The notes under the pieces were generated by a model that made no database searches, was not told where the DNA came from, and was given only the letters and a program-made list of their open reading frames with translations. Made by a program: the position numbers and the translations under genes. From Pandoraea anapnoica (GTDB lineage Bacteria; Pseudomonadota; Gammaproteobacteria; Burkholderiales; Burkholderiaceae), in NCBI RefSeq assembly GCF_902459765.1, contig NZ_CABPSP010000020.1:53096-117095 (forward strand): a DNA stretch of 64,000 bases. The letters are read 5' to 3'. Positions 7,626-16,751 of this stretch are shown here, in pieces. Each line of letters opens with the position of its first letter. Positions within the stretch are counted from its first letter, which is position 1.

Positions 7626-9206
7626 ATGCCGATCACCGTCACGATCACCGCCGATGAACTGAAAGCGCTGCTTGCCGAGCGCGATGCCGCTCGCGGGCTA
7701 CGAGAAGAAAAAGAGGCATTGTGCGGTGCTCTGCGGCTCGTGACAGCAGAACGAGATCTCGCCGAGGAGCGGCTTCGGGCCTATCGCCGCGAGCTGTTCG
7801 GTGCAAAGAGCGAGGCGAGGGGCGACAATCAACTCGGCTTGTTTAACGAAGCCGAAGTGCTTGGCAAGAGCAGCGCCCCCGCGCGGGAGGATATTCCGGA
7901 ATCTACAGTTGCGGCGCACAAGCGCAAGAAACGAGGTAAGCGCAAGCCACGCGATCCGAATCTGCCGCGCGAAGTCGTGCGGCATGAACTGCCTGAAGCG
8001 GAACGTTTCTGTTCGAACGACGGCCACGCGCTCGTCGAGTTTGGCGTCGAAGTCAGCGAACAACTCGACGTCATCCCGGAGCAGCTTCGTGTGATCCAGC
8101 ACCAGCGCGTCAAGTACGCATGCCCGTGCTGCGATCTGGGCATCAAGGTCACGCCGGCGCCGCCGCGAATCATTGCGCGCGGACTGCTTACCGAATCGGC
8201 GCTCGCGTGGATTGCCACCGGCAAGTATCAGTTCGGGATGCCTCTGTATCGCCAGGCCGGTCTGCTGCGCCGTTTCGGCGGCGACATCTCCTCGAACACG
8301 CTCGCCGCGAGCATGGTTCGCGTCGGCATCGCGACGCAGCCGGTGATCAACCTGATGCGGGATGCACTGCTAGAGGCCGAGATCATCTATTGCGACGAGA
8401 CCACGTTCCAGGTGCTCAAAGAAGAAAACCGCCGAGCGCAATCGAAGAGCTATCTGTGGTCGCAGATGACGCAGGCGCAAACGCCGATCCGGTGCTTCAA
8501 TTACACGCCCGGGCGCGGCGCCAAACTGGCAGACAAGCTGTTCACTGGCATCCGCCAGGGTGCGGTGCTGATGAGCGATGGCTACGAGCCCTATAACGAT
8601 ATCGCCCGGCGTTACCAGCTCGTGCATCTGGGGTGCTGGGTTCATGCCAGACGCTACTTCGTCAAAGCGGAAGAGAATGTGCCGAAAGCCGCGCGAACTC
8701 CTGATCTGCTCGCGATGCGCTTTATCGCGCTGATCGGCAAGCTGTTTGCCGCCGAGGCACGCACCGAAACGTGGGATGCCGAACGACGACAACGATTGCG
8801 ACGACGATACAGCGCTCGGGTGCTTGATGCCATCCACTCACTGATGCTTGAGCAGTCGCCCGGCGTTGTACCGCAGGGCTTGCTTGGCAAGGCGCTGACC
8901 TACCTGCGCGCACAGTGGACGAAGCTGGCGCGATACGTTGAGAACGGCAGTTGGCCCATCTCGAACAATCCTTGCGAGAACTCGATTCGCCCGTTCTGCG
9001 TCGGCCGCCGATCGTGGCTGTTCTCGGACACCGTTGACGGCGCGAACGCCAGCGCCAACCTCTACTCGCTCGTCGAGACCTGCAAAGCGAACGATATCGA
9101 TCCGTATCGCTATCTCACCTGGCTGTTTCAGCGTCTGCCGCTGGCGCAGAGCGTCGACGACTATGACGCTCTGCTGCCCTGGAAGATGCCCGCCGATCTG
9201 CGCTGA
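7626..9206 (+). CDS. tnpC: IS66-family transposase TnpC
   Basis: This 526-residue transposase has an N-terminal coiled-coil leader (residues about 5-60) and a zinc-binding region (ERFCSNDGH, then YACPCCDLG). Its DDE domain shows YCDETTFQVL, VLMSDGYEPYN and NPCENSIRPFCVGRRSWLF, giving the three acidic residues. The C-terminal IS66 tail (ANDIDPYRYLTWLFQRLP) is complete. The frame is intact, so this copy is probably still active. Confidence 0.93.
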   Translation: MPITVTITADELKALLAERDAARGLREEKEALCGALRLVTAERDLAEERLRAYRRELFGAKSEARGDNQLGLFNEAEVLGKSSAPAREDIPESTVAAHKRKKRGKRKPRDPNLPREVVRHELPEAERFCSNDGHALVEFGVEVSEQLDVIPEQLRVIQHQRVKYACPCCDLGIKVTPAPPRIIARGLLTESALAWIATGKYQFGMPLYRQAGLLRRFGGDISSNTLAASMVRVGIATQPVINLMRDALLEAEIIYCDETTFQVLKEENRRAQSKSYLWSQMTQAQTPIRCFNYTPGRGAKLADKLFTGIRQGAVLMSDGYEPYNDIARRYQLVHLGCWVHARRYFVKAEENVPKAARTPDLLAMRFIALIGKLFAAEARTETWDAERRQRLRRRYSARVLDAIHSLMLEQSPGVVPQGLLGKALTYLRAQWTKLARYVENGSWPISNNPCENSIRPFCVGRRSWLFSDTVDGANASANLYSLVETCKANDIDPYRYLTWLFQRLPLAQSVDDYDALLPWKMPADLR

Positions 9207-9276
9207 CCCGCCTTGTTGCCACGCCTCACGTACCTCGTGATTTTTCTCTGAGGGACGTTATTCGTGGATCGCATAC

Positions 9277-10226
9277 AGTCAAAAACACAGTCGTATGCCT
9301 ACCCGCTATTGTAAGTGGGAGACTTTGTCCGGACCTTCAGGGGGCCGCTCCAGACCACTACATTCCGGCCTGGCGGCCAGATGCTACCCATGGCTTCCGC
9401 TAAACCTTGACCACCTCTTCGTGACACTGTGGCGCTCTTGATCAAACGGTGTGGTGCAATTGCCAAACGCACGGCTGCGTCGGTTACGGCAACATTGAAT
9501 TGTCGCCTCCGCCTCCCCGGGTGTGGCGACGCTCAGCTTCCATTGCGCCACTCCCCGTGAGCAATGGCCTAATGCCGCTTCCCCAAGAAGCGGCATTTTT
9601 TTCGCCCGAGATCGCAAGTTCTCGAAATTTTGGAGTCGCGTTTCTGCGGTCCGCGCCTCGGGCCGTGGCGGGCGGCAAATGCTTGCGAACATGGCCATTC
9701 TTGCGGCTTCCTCGTTCGGAATGAGGGGCGGCCGCGGTTGGTGTGCCAAGCGTTCTCAGCTGCTGCCGCATTGTCATCACGTCGGGTGGGAATTGGTCGA
9801 CGTGGTGGCCGCGACCGATGGACGATCGAGGCCGAGGGGTGCAGAGTCGCCGTGATGAAACTGAATGGCTTCTGCCCCCTCGGCCATCACGGAGCAATCG
9901 AGATTGGTCTGAGCGACACGATTCATGTCTAGGTCCTCGCGCTTTCAAACCAAATGCAGCGCTAGTCGCGTCTACGATGCAGGTCAAATCTTCCCAGAGA
10001 GGGAGTGGCGTTCGCGAGACTCTGAGAAAAGTCGCATTAGGACTATTTGCCTTCATTGCTAAGCTCGTCTTGGCTGTTGAATGGCTGCTCTATCGCGTCG
10101 ATACTTGGCTTTTTGCCTTTTCATTTTCGAGCCTGACTCATACTCTGTAAGCGACCGAGATCCGGTTCCGCCTGGGGGGGGGCTCCGTCCGCAATCGGTC
10201 GTGTCATGTCTCCTCTGTTGTGGGTT
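9277..10226. other. About 950 bp without a defensible gene
   Basis: Many short frames overlap on both strands but none shows a family signature, a signal peptide or a good ribosome binding site. The stretch holds a strong rho-independent terminator (9571-9603) and a nine-base G run at 10174-10182. It is probably degraded island DNA. Confidence 0.4.
9571..9603 (+). terminator. Rho-independent terminator
   Basis: ATGCCGCTTC and GAAGCGGCAT form a ten-base stem with a five-base loop, followed by a run of seven or more T. A very similar stem occurs at 33291-33321. No intact gene precedes it on the plus strand closer than the IS66 element, so it may be a leftover of a lost gene. Confidence 0.8.
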
Positions 10227-10265
10227 AAGGATGCCGTCTTGGCGTGGACGGCATCCTTATTTTTT
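10227..10265 (+). terminator. Rho-independent terminator
   Basis: AAGGATGCCGTC and its perfect complement form a twelve-base stem with an eight-base loop, followed by ATTTTTTC. The upstream 700 bases contain no recognised gene, which suggests that the terminated gene has decayed or is a short untranslated RNA. Confidence 0.8.
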
Positions 10266-10399
10266 CACGGTTGTGCCCAACTTTGTGATTAGACAGCCGT
10301 CTCACTATTGGGGGATACAAGAAATCTCACAACCACCTTAGGCACACATCGAGGCCTGCCGCTCCGATGGATATTCAGGAGGTGCAACTTTGACTTGCC

Positions 10400-10621
10400 G
10401 TGTATTGGCTTGCATTTGCCTGCTGGGCGGTGGTTGCCACCCATATCAACTGGATTCGAGTTTGGAGGGCCGAAGGGCTTGCTGTAGCAGTCGGGCGCTT
10501 AGCTTGGCTAATGCTTGTTGCACCGATATTGACGCCTTCACTTCTTCTTGTCGCCGGAGTGAATGCAACTGCACGAAGAGTACGGCGCCGATCGCCACGG
10601 GCGAGATCCAAACGCCAATAG
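10400..10621 (+). CDS. Possible small membrane protein
   Basis: This 73-codon frame has a GTG start; AGGAGG lies 17 bases upstream, rather far, and there is an in-frame stop at 10391. The protein has two predicted membrane helices (YWLAFACWAVVATHI and LAWLMLVAPILTPSLLLVAG) and an arginine-rich C-terminus. The hydrophobic layout favours a real gene, but no family is recognised and the start is weak. Confidence 0.35.
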   Translation: MYWLAFACWAVVATHINWIRVWRAEGLAVAVGRLAWLMLVAPILTPSLLLVAGVNATARRVRRRSPRARSKRQ

Positions 10622-10809
10622 TCCGGCGGTCCCCCTTCCTGTAGCCAGCGATGTGGGCTGCTTCCGAATCACCGGGCGATTCTTGCGGTATCTCGCTCTC
10701 AATTGGGGTAATGGCACGCCCGCCAAGATCGCGCTTCCGGTTTCATTGGGGGGGGGGGGCGTGGCAAGGCTTGTGTATCGGGATGATCGCGCGTCGTCCA
10801 GGCGACTCG

Positions 10810-11112
10810 TCATTGGTTTGCGCGGTTTGGTAGGAGGCTCAGATTCCTCGTAAGCGCTTGCTCGATCGCATCTCGACGGTCTTTCTGGGCAACGTATTTC
10901 GTGTGCACGTGCGTGGCCCCCATCTGAAAAGCGAGACGCCGCAACTTACGATCTGGCAGGGGATTCGAGGAATCGCCTGTTTGGCCAACGTAAATCGGCT
11001 CCCAGCCATCGTGAATCTTCTTTACGAAAACGTAAACGCCAGCTTCGGGTAGCAAAGCCGCCGACCGCTCCCGGATTTCAAACCAGTAACCGCACCAATC
11101 GAAAACCACCAT
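10810..11112 (-). CDS. GIY-YIG-like small protein
   Basis: This 100-residue protein starts MVVFDWCGYWFEIRERSAAL. The ATG at 11112 is preceded by GGAGA, so the longer upstream frame is not used. It contains AGVYVFVKK and PIYVGQT at the spacing of the two strands of the GIY-YIG nuclease fold, followed by an arginine-containing helix (PDRKLRRLAFQ) and a conserved-looking acidic residue (AIEQALTRN). The fold is used by homing endonucleases, UvrC and DNA repair or restriction proteins. Here the protein is a minimal single domain. A C12-base run (G on the plus strand) lies just beyond its end at 10748-10759, and another G8 run lies upstream of its start. Confidence 0.6.
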   Translation of the reverse strand: MVVFDWCGYWFEIRERSAALLPEAGVYVFVKKIHDGWEPIYVGQTGDSSNPLPDRKLRRLAFQMGATHVHTKYVAQKDRRDAIEQALTRNLSLLPNRANQ

Positions 11113-11439
11113 AAGAGTTCTCCATTTGTTGAGCTTGACATTAGTGCGTGGTAAAGGGGGGGGCACGAACGCCCTCCAAAAGGTAGGGAATTCTTCCTAA
11201 ACGGTCCATGTTCGCTATCAAAGCCGGGAGGGGACTGATGGCGTGTCTGTTCAAAGTTTGAATTGTTTCTTGTGCGAGCGTCTCATTGCAGCCGCTTGTC
11301 GGACTGCATTGCGAATAGCCTCATTTCCTATGGTACTTGTAAGTGATATTAAGTTTGGTTGTGCTTGCGTCGCGGCTTTCGGGCGCTCCCACTATACGTC
11401 CCTGATGAGCCGAACATGATGAGCGCATAGGTTCACAAA

Positions 11440-11688
11440 GTGCCGGAAAATTTCGAGACGGTAGCGTCGTGTGCGATAGCGCCTCCGTTTGCCTTCCCGG
11501 ATGGGGCGTTTGGGAACTCGTGTTATCCGGTTAATCAAGGTCGCACCGAACGAATTGCCCCTCTAGCTTCGGTTTGCCACGCATGCACACATGGTGCTGA
11601 CCGGGCTCTCATGGGTATGGATATCTACAACCTCGGGACGCTGCCGATGCCCGATCTTGCAAGGTGGCAAAAATGGGGGGCGGTTTAA
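11440..11688 (+). CDS. Possible hypothetical protein or gene remnant
   Basis: This GTG-started 82-codon frame (MPENFETVASCAIAPPFAFP) ends nine bases before the PAAR gene, in the same direction. No membrane segment or known domain is visible. The C-terminal half (DIYNLGTLPMPDLARWQKWG) looks coding-like. If real, it could be a partner or the remains of an effector-related gene associated with the PAAR protein. This is a low-confidence call. Confidence 0.3.
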   Translation: MPENFETVASCAIAPPFAFPDGAFGNSCYPVNQGRTERIAPLASVCHACTHGADRALMGMDIYNLGTLPMPDLARWQKWGAV

Positions 11689-11697
11689 GGGATATCA

Positions 11698-11952
11698 GTG
11701 GTTGACGAAGAATGCGGTTGGGAAATGGTGTGCAAAGGTGACGTGACGAGTCATGGAGGACTTGTTCTCGAGGGGGCTTCCACGCTTCGCCACATGGGAA
11801 TCCCGGTGGCTTTAGACGGGCATCTGGTGTTTTGCCCCAAGTGTGGTGGGGAATATCCAATCATTGCAAGTGGTACTCGCCGTCATGGAGGCTTGCGGAT
11901 CGCAAAGTTTGGTGACGAGACGGCATGTGGCGCAAAGCTTATTCGCGCCTGA
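11698..11952 (+). CDS. PAAR-domain protein
   Basis: This 84-residue protein carries the PAAR signature. KGDVTSHGGLVLEG opens the domain, GIPVALDGHLVFCPKCGGEYPI forms the middle, and a closing block contains GDETACGAKLI. PAAR proteins sharpen the tip of type VI secretion spikes and can carry or recruit effectors. This one is a minimal domain without an extension. Start codon choice is open between GTG 11698 and ATG 11725; the second fits the family length better. No vgrG or other type VI genes are in the window, so it would have to work with a system elsewhere. A nine-base G run begins two bases after the stop. Confidence 0.7.
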   Translation: MVDEECGWEMVCKGDVTSHGGLVLEGASTLRHMGIPVALDGHLVFCPKCGGEYPIIASGTRRHGGLRIAKFGDETACGAKLIRA

Positions 11953-12157
11953 GTGGGGGGGGGCATGTTCTGTCTCGCCCAGTGATTGCCGCGAAATTGA
12001 ACTTCCGTCAAGGAAGTGAGAGAGGGCTCCGGAACAAGGAGCGGTGAATTGAACGATCATTCCGCTCGCTTGGATCTGCGATTTCATGAAGGGGGGCGGG
12101 AATTCTGGCGACATCGCGATGTTGCTCTTTTGTTAATTATTTTGCACGACGATTATT

Positions 12158-13912
12158 TTGTTTCCTCCTCTGAATTTCTCTCTAATCGGCCTGACTCTGG
12201 TGTTGATTTCGGCTTTGCCGTACAACATCGTCCGACACGCTATTCCGATTTCATCGTTCTACTCTGAAATATTGACGTTTGTGCTCTTTGCGATGCTTGG
12301 CACGCTTTCAATGGTCGCCATCGCAAGACGAGACACTCGTCTGCTTCGCTTGCCTCGTGTGGCATGGGTGCCTCTCGCTTTCATATCCGTGATCTTGGCG
12401 CAATGCTTGACTGTTCCCACGGAACTGCCGCAGTTGATGGTGGCCGCGATGCTCTACGGCGCTGCGATGCTCGTCGCCGTAAATTCTGGATTCTGGATCG
12501 CACAACTTGGTTGGTGGGAACCGTTGTCGTATTGGATGGCCGCGGCATTGACACTGGGGGGCGGGTATGCCGTCGGTGCGCAAATTGCGCAAGTTTTTCA
12601 TCTAGAAGGGAATGTTCCGTGGCTTGTCGTAAGGCTCCCTGAGTCGGTTTTGCGGCGTCCGTTTGGCAATATGTTTCAGCCGAATCTGCTTGCGACGTAT
12701 CTCTCGTTCGCTAGCGCTGCTGTGTTCTATCTGTGGCGGCAGCGCAAGCTATCCGCTTGGATCGGACTGCCAATATGGGCACTCTTGGATGTCGGCATTT
12801 GCGTGACAGGATCGCGGACTGCATGGTTGCAATTGACACTGCTGTCGCTATTCGGGCTATGGCTCGCCTGGAAAGAAAAATCGGCAGATGCTCAAGGCCG
12901 GTATGGCACTCGATGGTTGATGCCCGCAGTGATACTCCCTCTCCTGCTCCTGGCGGCGATGTTCGTGACGTGGGCAAACACTTCGTGGGGATTGCAACTC
13001 GAGGTAAGTGTTGCTGCACGCATGCAGCAACCTGAACACGTGGCTGATCGCATAAGTCTTTGGAGGTACAGCTTCACAATTCTTCGTGAGCACTGGATGT
13101 TTGGAGTGGGGTGGACGAACTTCAGGGGAGCCGTGTTCGCGCTGGCTGACAAACTTGGCCCGACTGTGATGGCGAACAACGCGCACAATGTTTTGCTGGA
13201 TCTTTTGGTCAAAACCGGTGCATTCGGTACCCTGCTCGTTATAGTGCCGCTAACGACATGGTGTGTCCGCGCGGTACGGGGAGTCGGTAACGCGTCTGCG
13301 GCTTTCGTGTTCGCACTCATTTTGCTAGGCATGCTTCTCATTCATGCGATGCTTGAATACCCTCAGTGCTATGCATACTTTCTTCTGCCGGCATCGTTTC
13401 TGATTGGCGTCTGCGAACGGAAGGCGATAAGGTATTTCCCCCCGATAGCTACAGGAGCCACTAGTCTCGCAATCGTGTTGCTCAGTTATATCGCGATTCC
13501 TTGGGTTTACCGTGATTACCAGCGTGTCGAAAACGCGTTCTTCGAAGTTGCGATTCTTCGGGACGACATGCAGATGTATCGCGCCGCGCCAGCAAGATTT
13601 TTTGCCCCGTATGGCGAGTACGCGCTCACGTGGGCTCTCGATCTCAATCGAGAGCAATTGGATACCAAATTGGCAATGCATCGTCGGGCGCTGGCGTTAA
13701 ATGCTCCGCTTGACCTCATTGAGCGACAAATTGTTCTTCTAGCGCTTGCTGGGCGAGATGAGGAAGCCTTGAATGACATCAAGCGCTTGAAGAATTACAG
13801 CCCGAACTCGTTCGCGCAGCAATACCGGACGCTCATTACCATGTTGCGAGAACATGGTGCTGATCTGGAGCCGTTCGTGAATCGTGTCTTCGACGCTTGG
13901 GGTGCCCCTTAA
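12158..13912 (+). CDS. pglL: PglL-type O-oligosaccharyltransferase
   Basis: This 584-residue polytopic membrane protein has about a dozen hydrophobic segments. It shows the three blocks of the PglL/PilO glycosyltransferase family: RRPFGNMFQPNLLATYLSFA (PglL_A), the Wzy_C block with NNAHNVLLDLLVKTGAFG around His343, and the second Wzy block (LIHAMLEYPQCYAYFLLPAS). A soluble helical tail follows. Such enzymes move lipid-linked glycans onto pilins or other exported proteins in the periplasm. The nearby type IVb pilus cluster suggests PilS or PilV as substrate, which is inference. The first possible start is a TTG; the true N-terminus is uncertain but the first membrane helix is complete. Confidence 0.85.
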   Translation: MFPPLNFSLIGLTLVLISALPYNIVRHAIPISSFYSEILTFVLFAMLGTLSMVAIARRDTRLLRLPRVAWVPLAFISVILAQCLTVPTELPQLMVAAMLYGAAMLVAVNSGFWIAQLGWWEPLSYWMAAALTLGGGYAVGAQIAQVFHLEGNVPWLVVRLPESVLRRPFGNMFQPNLLATYLSFASAAVFYLWRQRKLSAWIGLPIWALLDVGICVTGSRTAWLQLTLLSLFGLWLAWKEKSADAQGRYGTRWLMPAVILPLLLLAAMFVTWANTSWGLQLEVSVAARMQQPEHVADRISLWRYSFTILREHWMFGVGWTNFRGAVFALADKLGPTVMANNAHNVLLDLLVKTGAFGTLLVIVPLTTWCVRAVRGVGNASAAFVFALILLGMLLIHAMLEYPQCYAYFLLPASFLIGVCERKAIRYFPPIATGATSLAIVLLSYIAIPWVYRDYQRVENAFFEVAILRDDMQMYRAAPARFFAPYGEYALTWALDLNREQLDTKLAMHRRALALNAPLDLIERQIVLLALAGRDEEALNDIKRLKNYSPNSFAQQYRTLITMLREHGADLEPFVNRVFDAWGAP

Positions 13913-14231
13913 GCGACGTTGCCAAGGAGGTTTTTCGAGCTGAGAGAGCAGATCCCTTCCTGTGGTTGGGGCGGTGGATTCTTGCTCTCTCGGCCTATTC
14001 CTATGCGTCTCGAAGCGCACTTTAGCGCATCACGGCGCAAAGCAGTCGTTTTTTATCTCCACACTGGCAATGGCTTTGTGGCCAAGTCGCTCTTATGTCT
14101 CGTCGGTTGGGCGCTGGGGTTCAAGTGGGAAGAGCGGTCATTGGTGGGGAGGCGGTTAGATTGGGCGTGGATCTGTCTGCCATGGGCAATAGGCCGGGAC
14201 GCGCTTTGGCATATCAACAGGAATTCTGGAA
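13913..14231. other. Gap between pglL and the DUF2968 gene
   Basis: An 80-codon frame from ATG 14003 (MRLEAHFSASRRKAVVFYLH) overlaps the start of the next gene. It has a hydrophobic stretch but a poor ribosome binding site, so I do not call it a gene. No terminator is seen, so transcription may run on from pglL. Confidence 0.35.
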
Positions 14232-14924
14232 ATGAAGATTATTGAGAGTCGGTGGTGGTTTTGTTCGGGGGCCGCGGCATGCTTGGCGGCATGGGCCTTC
14301 TCGGCCCATGCCGCGGATTTCCGTGGCAATGTGCCGAGTGTGGCAGACGCGCAGATTGAGGCGGGTGCCGATGTGACACCGTCCGCGAATGCCCCCGTAT
14401 TGGCTCCTGGATTGATTCAGGAGTTGCGCGATCGAATTCAAGGGAAGGAGGTCACGGAACTCCGTACTGCATACAACGCCCGTTACGGTGCGAGTCTGTT
14501 GTTCTATCCGCAGACGATGGGGTACTACGTCGCCATGTTTCACGATGGTAGTTTCTGGCGGGTAGTTAAGGTAGCTGACGAAAGTGGTGCGGAGGCTCTC
14601 TACTCCAACTTTGTGCAGCAAACCCAAGCTTTGGCCGAGGTTGAGATCCGTAGAACGGTACTTGAAGCGCAGCAAGCGATCATGCAAAAGGAGCTCGCTC
14701 GAAGTGAGGCCCGACTTGGTGCTGTGCGAAATGATCTGAATATTCAGCGCAAGCATGAACAAGCGCTAGTTCGAGATCAGAAGGCGGCACGCGAGCAAGC
14801 TTCAGCGTTGGAGTCAGAAAACGCTTCTGCACTTAAGCGCTTGGATGGCCTTCAGCAACGAGTTGGGGCGCTGCAGTCTGAGCAAAGTGGGGCTGATGTG
14901 GAGCTCATGCGTTCGATAAAGTGA
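14232..14924 (+). CDS. DUF2968-like secreted coiled-coil protein
   Basis: This 230-residue protein has a clear signal peptide (FCSGAAACLAAWAFSAHAAD). Its central block, ELRTAYNARYGASLLFYPQT then YYVAMFHDGSFWRVVK, matches what I know of the DUF2968 family of Burkholderiales. A long coiled-coil makes up the C-terminal half (LEAQQAIMQKELARSEARLG to the end). It is predicted to be periplasmic. Function is unknown. It lies between pglL and the pilus cluster in the same direction, so it could take part in pilus or glycan export. That is only context. Confidence 0.7.
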   Translation: MKIIESRWWFCSGAAACLAAWAFSAHAADFRGNVPSVADAQIEAGADVTPSANAPVLAPGLIQELRDRIQGKEVTELRTAYNARYGASLLFYPQTMGYYVAMFHDGSFWRVVKVADESGAEALYSNFVQQTQALAEVEIRRTVLEAQQAIMQKELARSEARLGAVRNDLNIQRKHEQALVRDQKAAREQASALESENASALKRLDGLQQRVGALQSEQSGADVELMRSIK

Positions 14925-15640
14925 CGAACGTGGGTGTCTGTCTAATCTCTGATACGGGAACGATTTGGTTCGGTGGGGATTCGGGTTACTGGTAGCGTCG
15001 CGGACTATCCGACAAGGATCTCGCGATTAGTTGGCGGTGCCATTCGCCGATATATCGCGTTTGTGATATTGCCGGCATGCGGAATTTCAGTTGATCAAGG
15101 TTCCTTTGCAGGTTCTTCGCCATAAGATTCCCTGCCGCCAGCGCCGGTCTTCGGCATCATTTCCGCGCCTCTAGCCCTCACGATTTGCGATCAGATGGAT
15201 CTGCGGATATAGCTGCGCTGAGTGCTCGCGTGCTCGCGTGATCGGGAATTTTCGTGCGCGTTGAATAGCCCTTCGCTGAAAGACTTGATCGCATTCGACG
15301 GCGAACTATCGGTTCTTGCTGAGCCCGGTCGGCACCTGCGTCCACCTGTTGGACAGGCGGCTGGGGCACGAAGATAGTGCCGCTCCTGCTCTACGAACTT
15401 CTGCTCTGAGCAAATGCTAGACATCGCTAGCGGTGCCGACCATAGTAACTCCTTCAGCCTGATGCCGGGACCCGTACGTTCGGACATGGTAATGACGTGC
15501 CGGTTCGTTTTCATTTGGGGCGGGCTGGAGGTTGCGTGGATCGGGTGCAACGGTTGGATTGAGTGAGAAGCGCCTTGCGGCCATAGATCGGGAGCACTGG
15601 CTCCGAATGCAGACGCGCACTGCCTGGAGGGGGGGGCGCT
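14925..15640. other. Gap of about 700 bp, no confident gene
   Basis: The stretch holds overlapping short frames on the minus strand, the best being 15550 to 15191, without family signatures. There is an eight-base G run at 15629-15636. It is probably degraded DNA left of an IS110 relic. Confidence 0.35.
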
Positions 15641-16306
15641 TTATGTAGTTTGGCAAGCGCAAGGGGCGGCTTTGGGTTGATAAACGGTGCCATCGCGCAG
15701 CATGGCAAAGAGCGCGTCGCAGCCCTGGCGTGCCAGAGCGACGAGCGCTTGGTTGTGGCGCTTGCCCTACTGGATCTTTCGACCGTAGTAGGCCCGCGAG
15801 ATGTGGGCGCGCAAAGCGGCAAAGGCCGAGAGAAACTAGCCGCGTTTGAGCTCTTTGTTACCACGCCTCGAATCAAAGAGCCTGAGCGCCGGGGCATTGG
15901 CGCCAGGCCTGCGTCGGCCGCCAATTCTGCGGCGAAGGCAAACGCCTTGTGGGTCACTTCCGTCAGGAGTCGTGCAGCGGTCTTGAGCCGGAAGCTGGGT
16001 GTGCTACTCGAGACCGGCCAAAGAGGGGCGCTGTGCATCAGGCGCTCGACTTCGGCTGCATTTCATCGCTTTGCTGACGCTGGGCTGGGAGTTGCTGGGC
16101 CGGGCTCGGCATCATCAGCGTGGCGGGGAGGGGGAGCGCTCGGGCAAGTCGAGCACCGTAGGATGATCCACGCGAGGCCCGAGCACCCGCTTGAGCGCGG
16201 GATGAATCTGAGTGAGCGGGCCGCGAATGCAGTTACTGGTTTGACTGAGTTGGGCGGCTAGGTCGTCGTCGAAGCCGCACAGCATTCCACTCCGCGAGCG
16301 GTTCAT
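15641..16306 (-). pseudogene. IS110-family transposase relic
   Basis: In successive minus-strand frames one reads IRGPLTQIHPALKRVLGPRV with DHPTVLDL, then TAARLLTEVTHKAFAFAAEL and DAGLAPMPRRSGSLIRG. These are the conserved C-terminal (transposase_20) blocks of IS110/IS116/IS902 transposases. The frame shifts several times and the N-terminal DEDD catalytic domain is absent, so the gene is dead. The long plus-strand frame over the same bases is a shadow. Confidence 0.75.
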
Positions 16307-16751
16307 CGTTTTGCATTGGAGTTCAGCCAGGAAGTGATATGGCCTGCAACAACCGCGGTGCCTAGTCTCGGCATCCGTGTGACGGATGGCTGAGGGAGGT
16401 CCCGTGCCAAACCGTATCGGCGATCACCAGCCGCCCACCAGACTTGGTGACTACTCCTCACGGATCATGACTACGACGGGGGGCATATGGCGATGCCAAT
16501 TGGATGCGCCTGAAATCCAGTGAGGCGGTAAATCGGCCTGTTGTATCTCCTCGCGCCCCAAATGGGCGAGGGCGGTGGCATCGACGTTAGCCAAATATCC
16601 AAGGTCTTTCTCCTATTTTCCTCGATCTGAAGATCAGTTATGTCGCGACTACGTACACTCGAAGTCTCCAATTTTTTGTTGGGGCAGCCGGTTTGTGGTT
16701 AAGAATTTCCGGCCGAAAAGTCTATTTATTAACGTGGAAATAGGATTGAAT
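16307..16751. other. Upstream region of the pilus cluster
   Basis: These 445 bases contain no recognised gene. The last 120 bases before pilS turn AT-rich and presumably carry the pilS promoter, but no -35/-10 pair with good spacing stands out. A six-base G run lies near 16480. Confidence 0.4.

Larger units (their letters stand above)
6657..9276 (+). mobile_element. Complete IS66-family insertion sequence
   Basis: The 2,620-bp element starts GTAAGCGGTCGAG at 6657, a typical IS66 terminus. It ends at 9276 with an imperfect inverted copy that matches at 16 of 23 positions. Between them lie tnpA, tnpB and tnpC in the family order with all frames intact. The usual 8-bp target duplication is missing: the left flank ends TCTTCAGT and the right flank begins AGTCAAAA. 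The element therefore inserted within another IS end or suffered a later rearrangement. Confidence 0.85.

Noticed and set aside
9384-10056. Several 90-190 codon frames on both strands after IS66
   Set aside because: They overlap each other, lack ribosome binding sites and resemble no family; the region looks degraded.
15650-16261. A 203-codon plus-strand frame
   Set aside because: The minus strand here reads clear IS110 transposase blocks, so this frame is a shadow.
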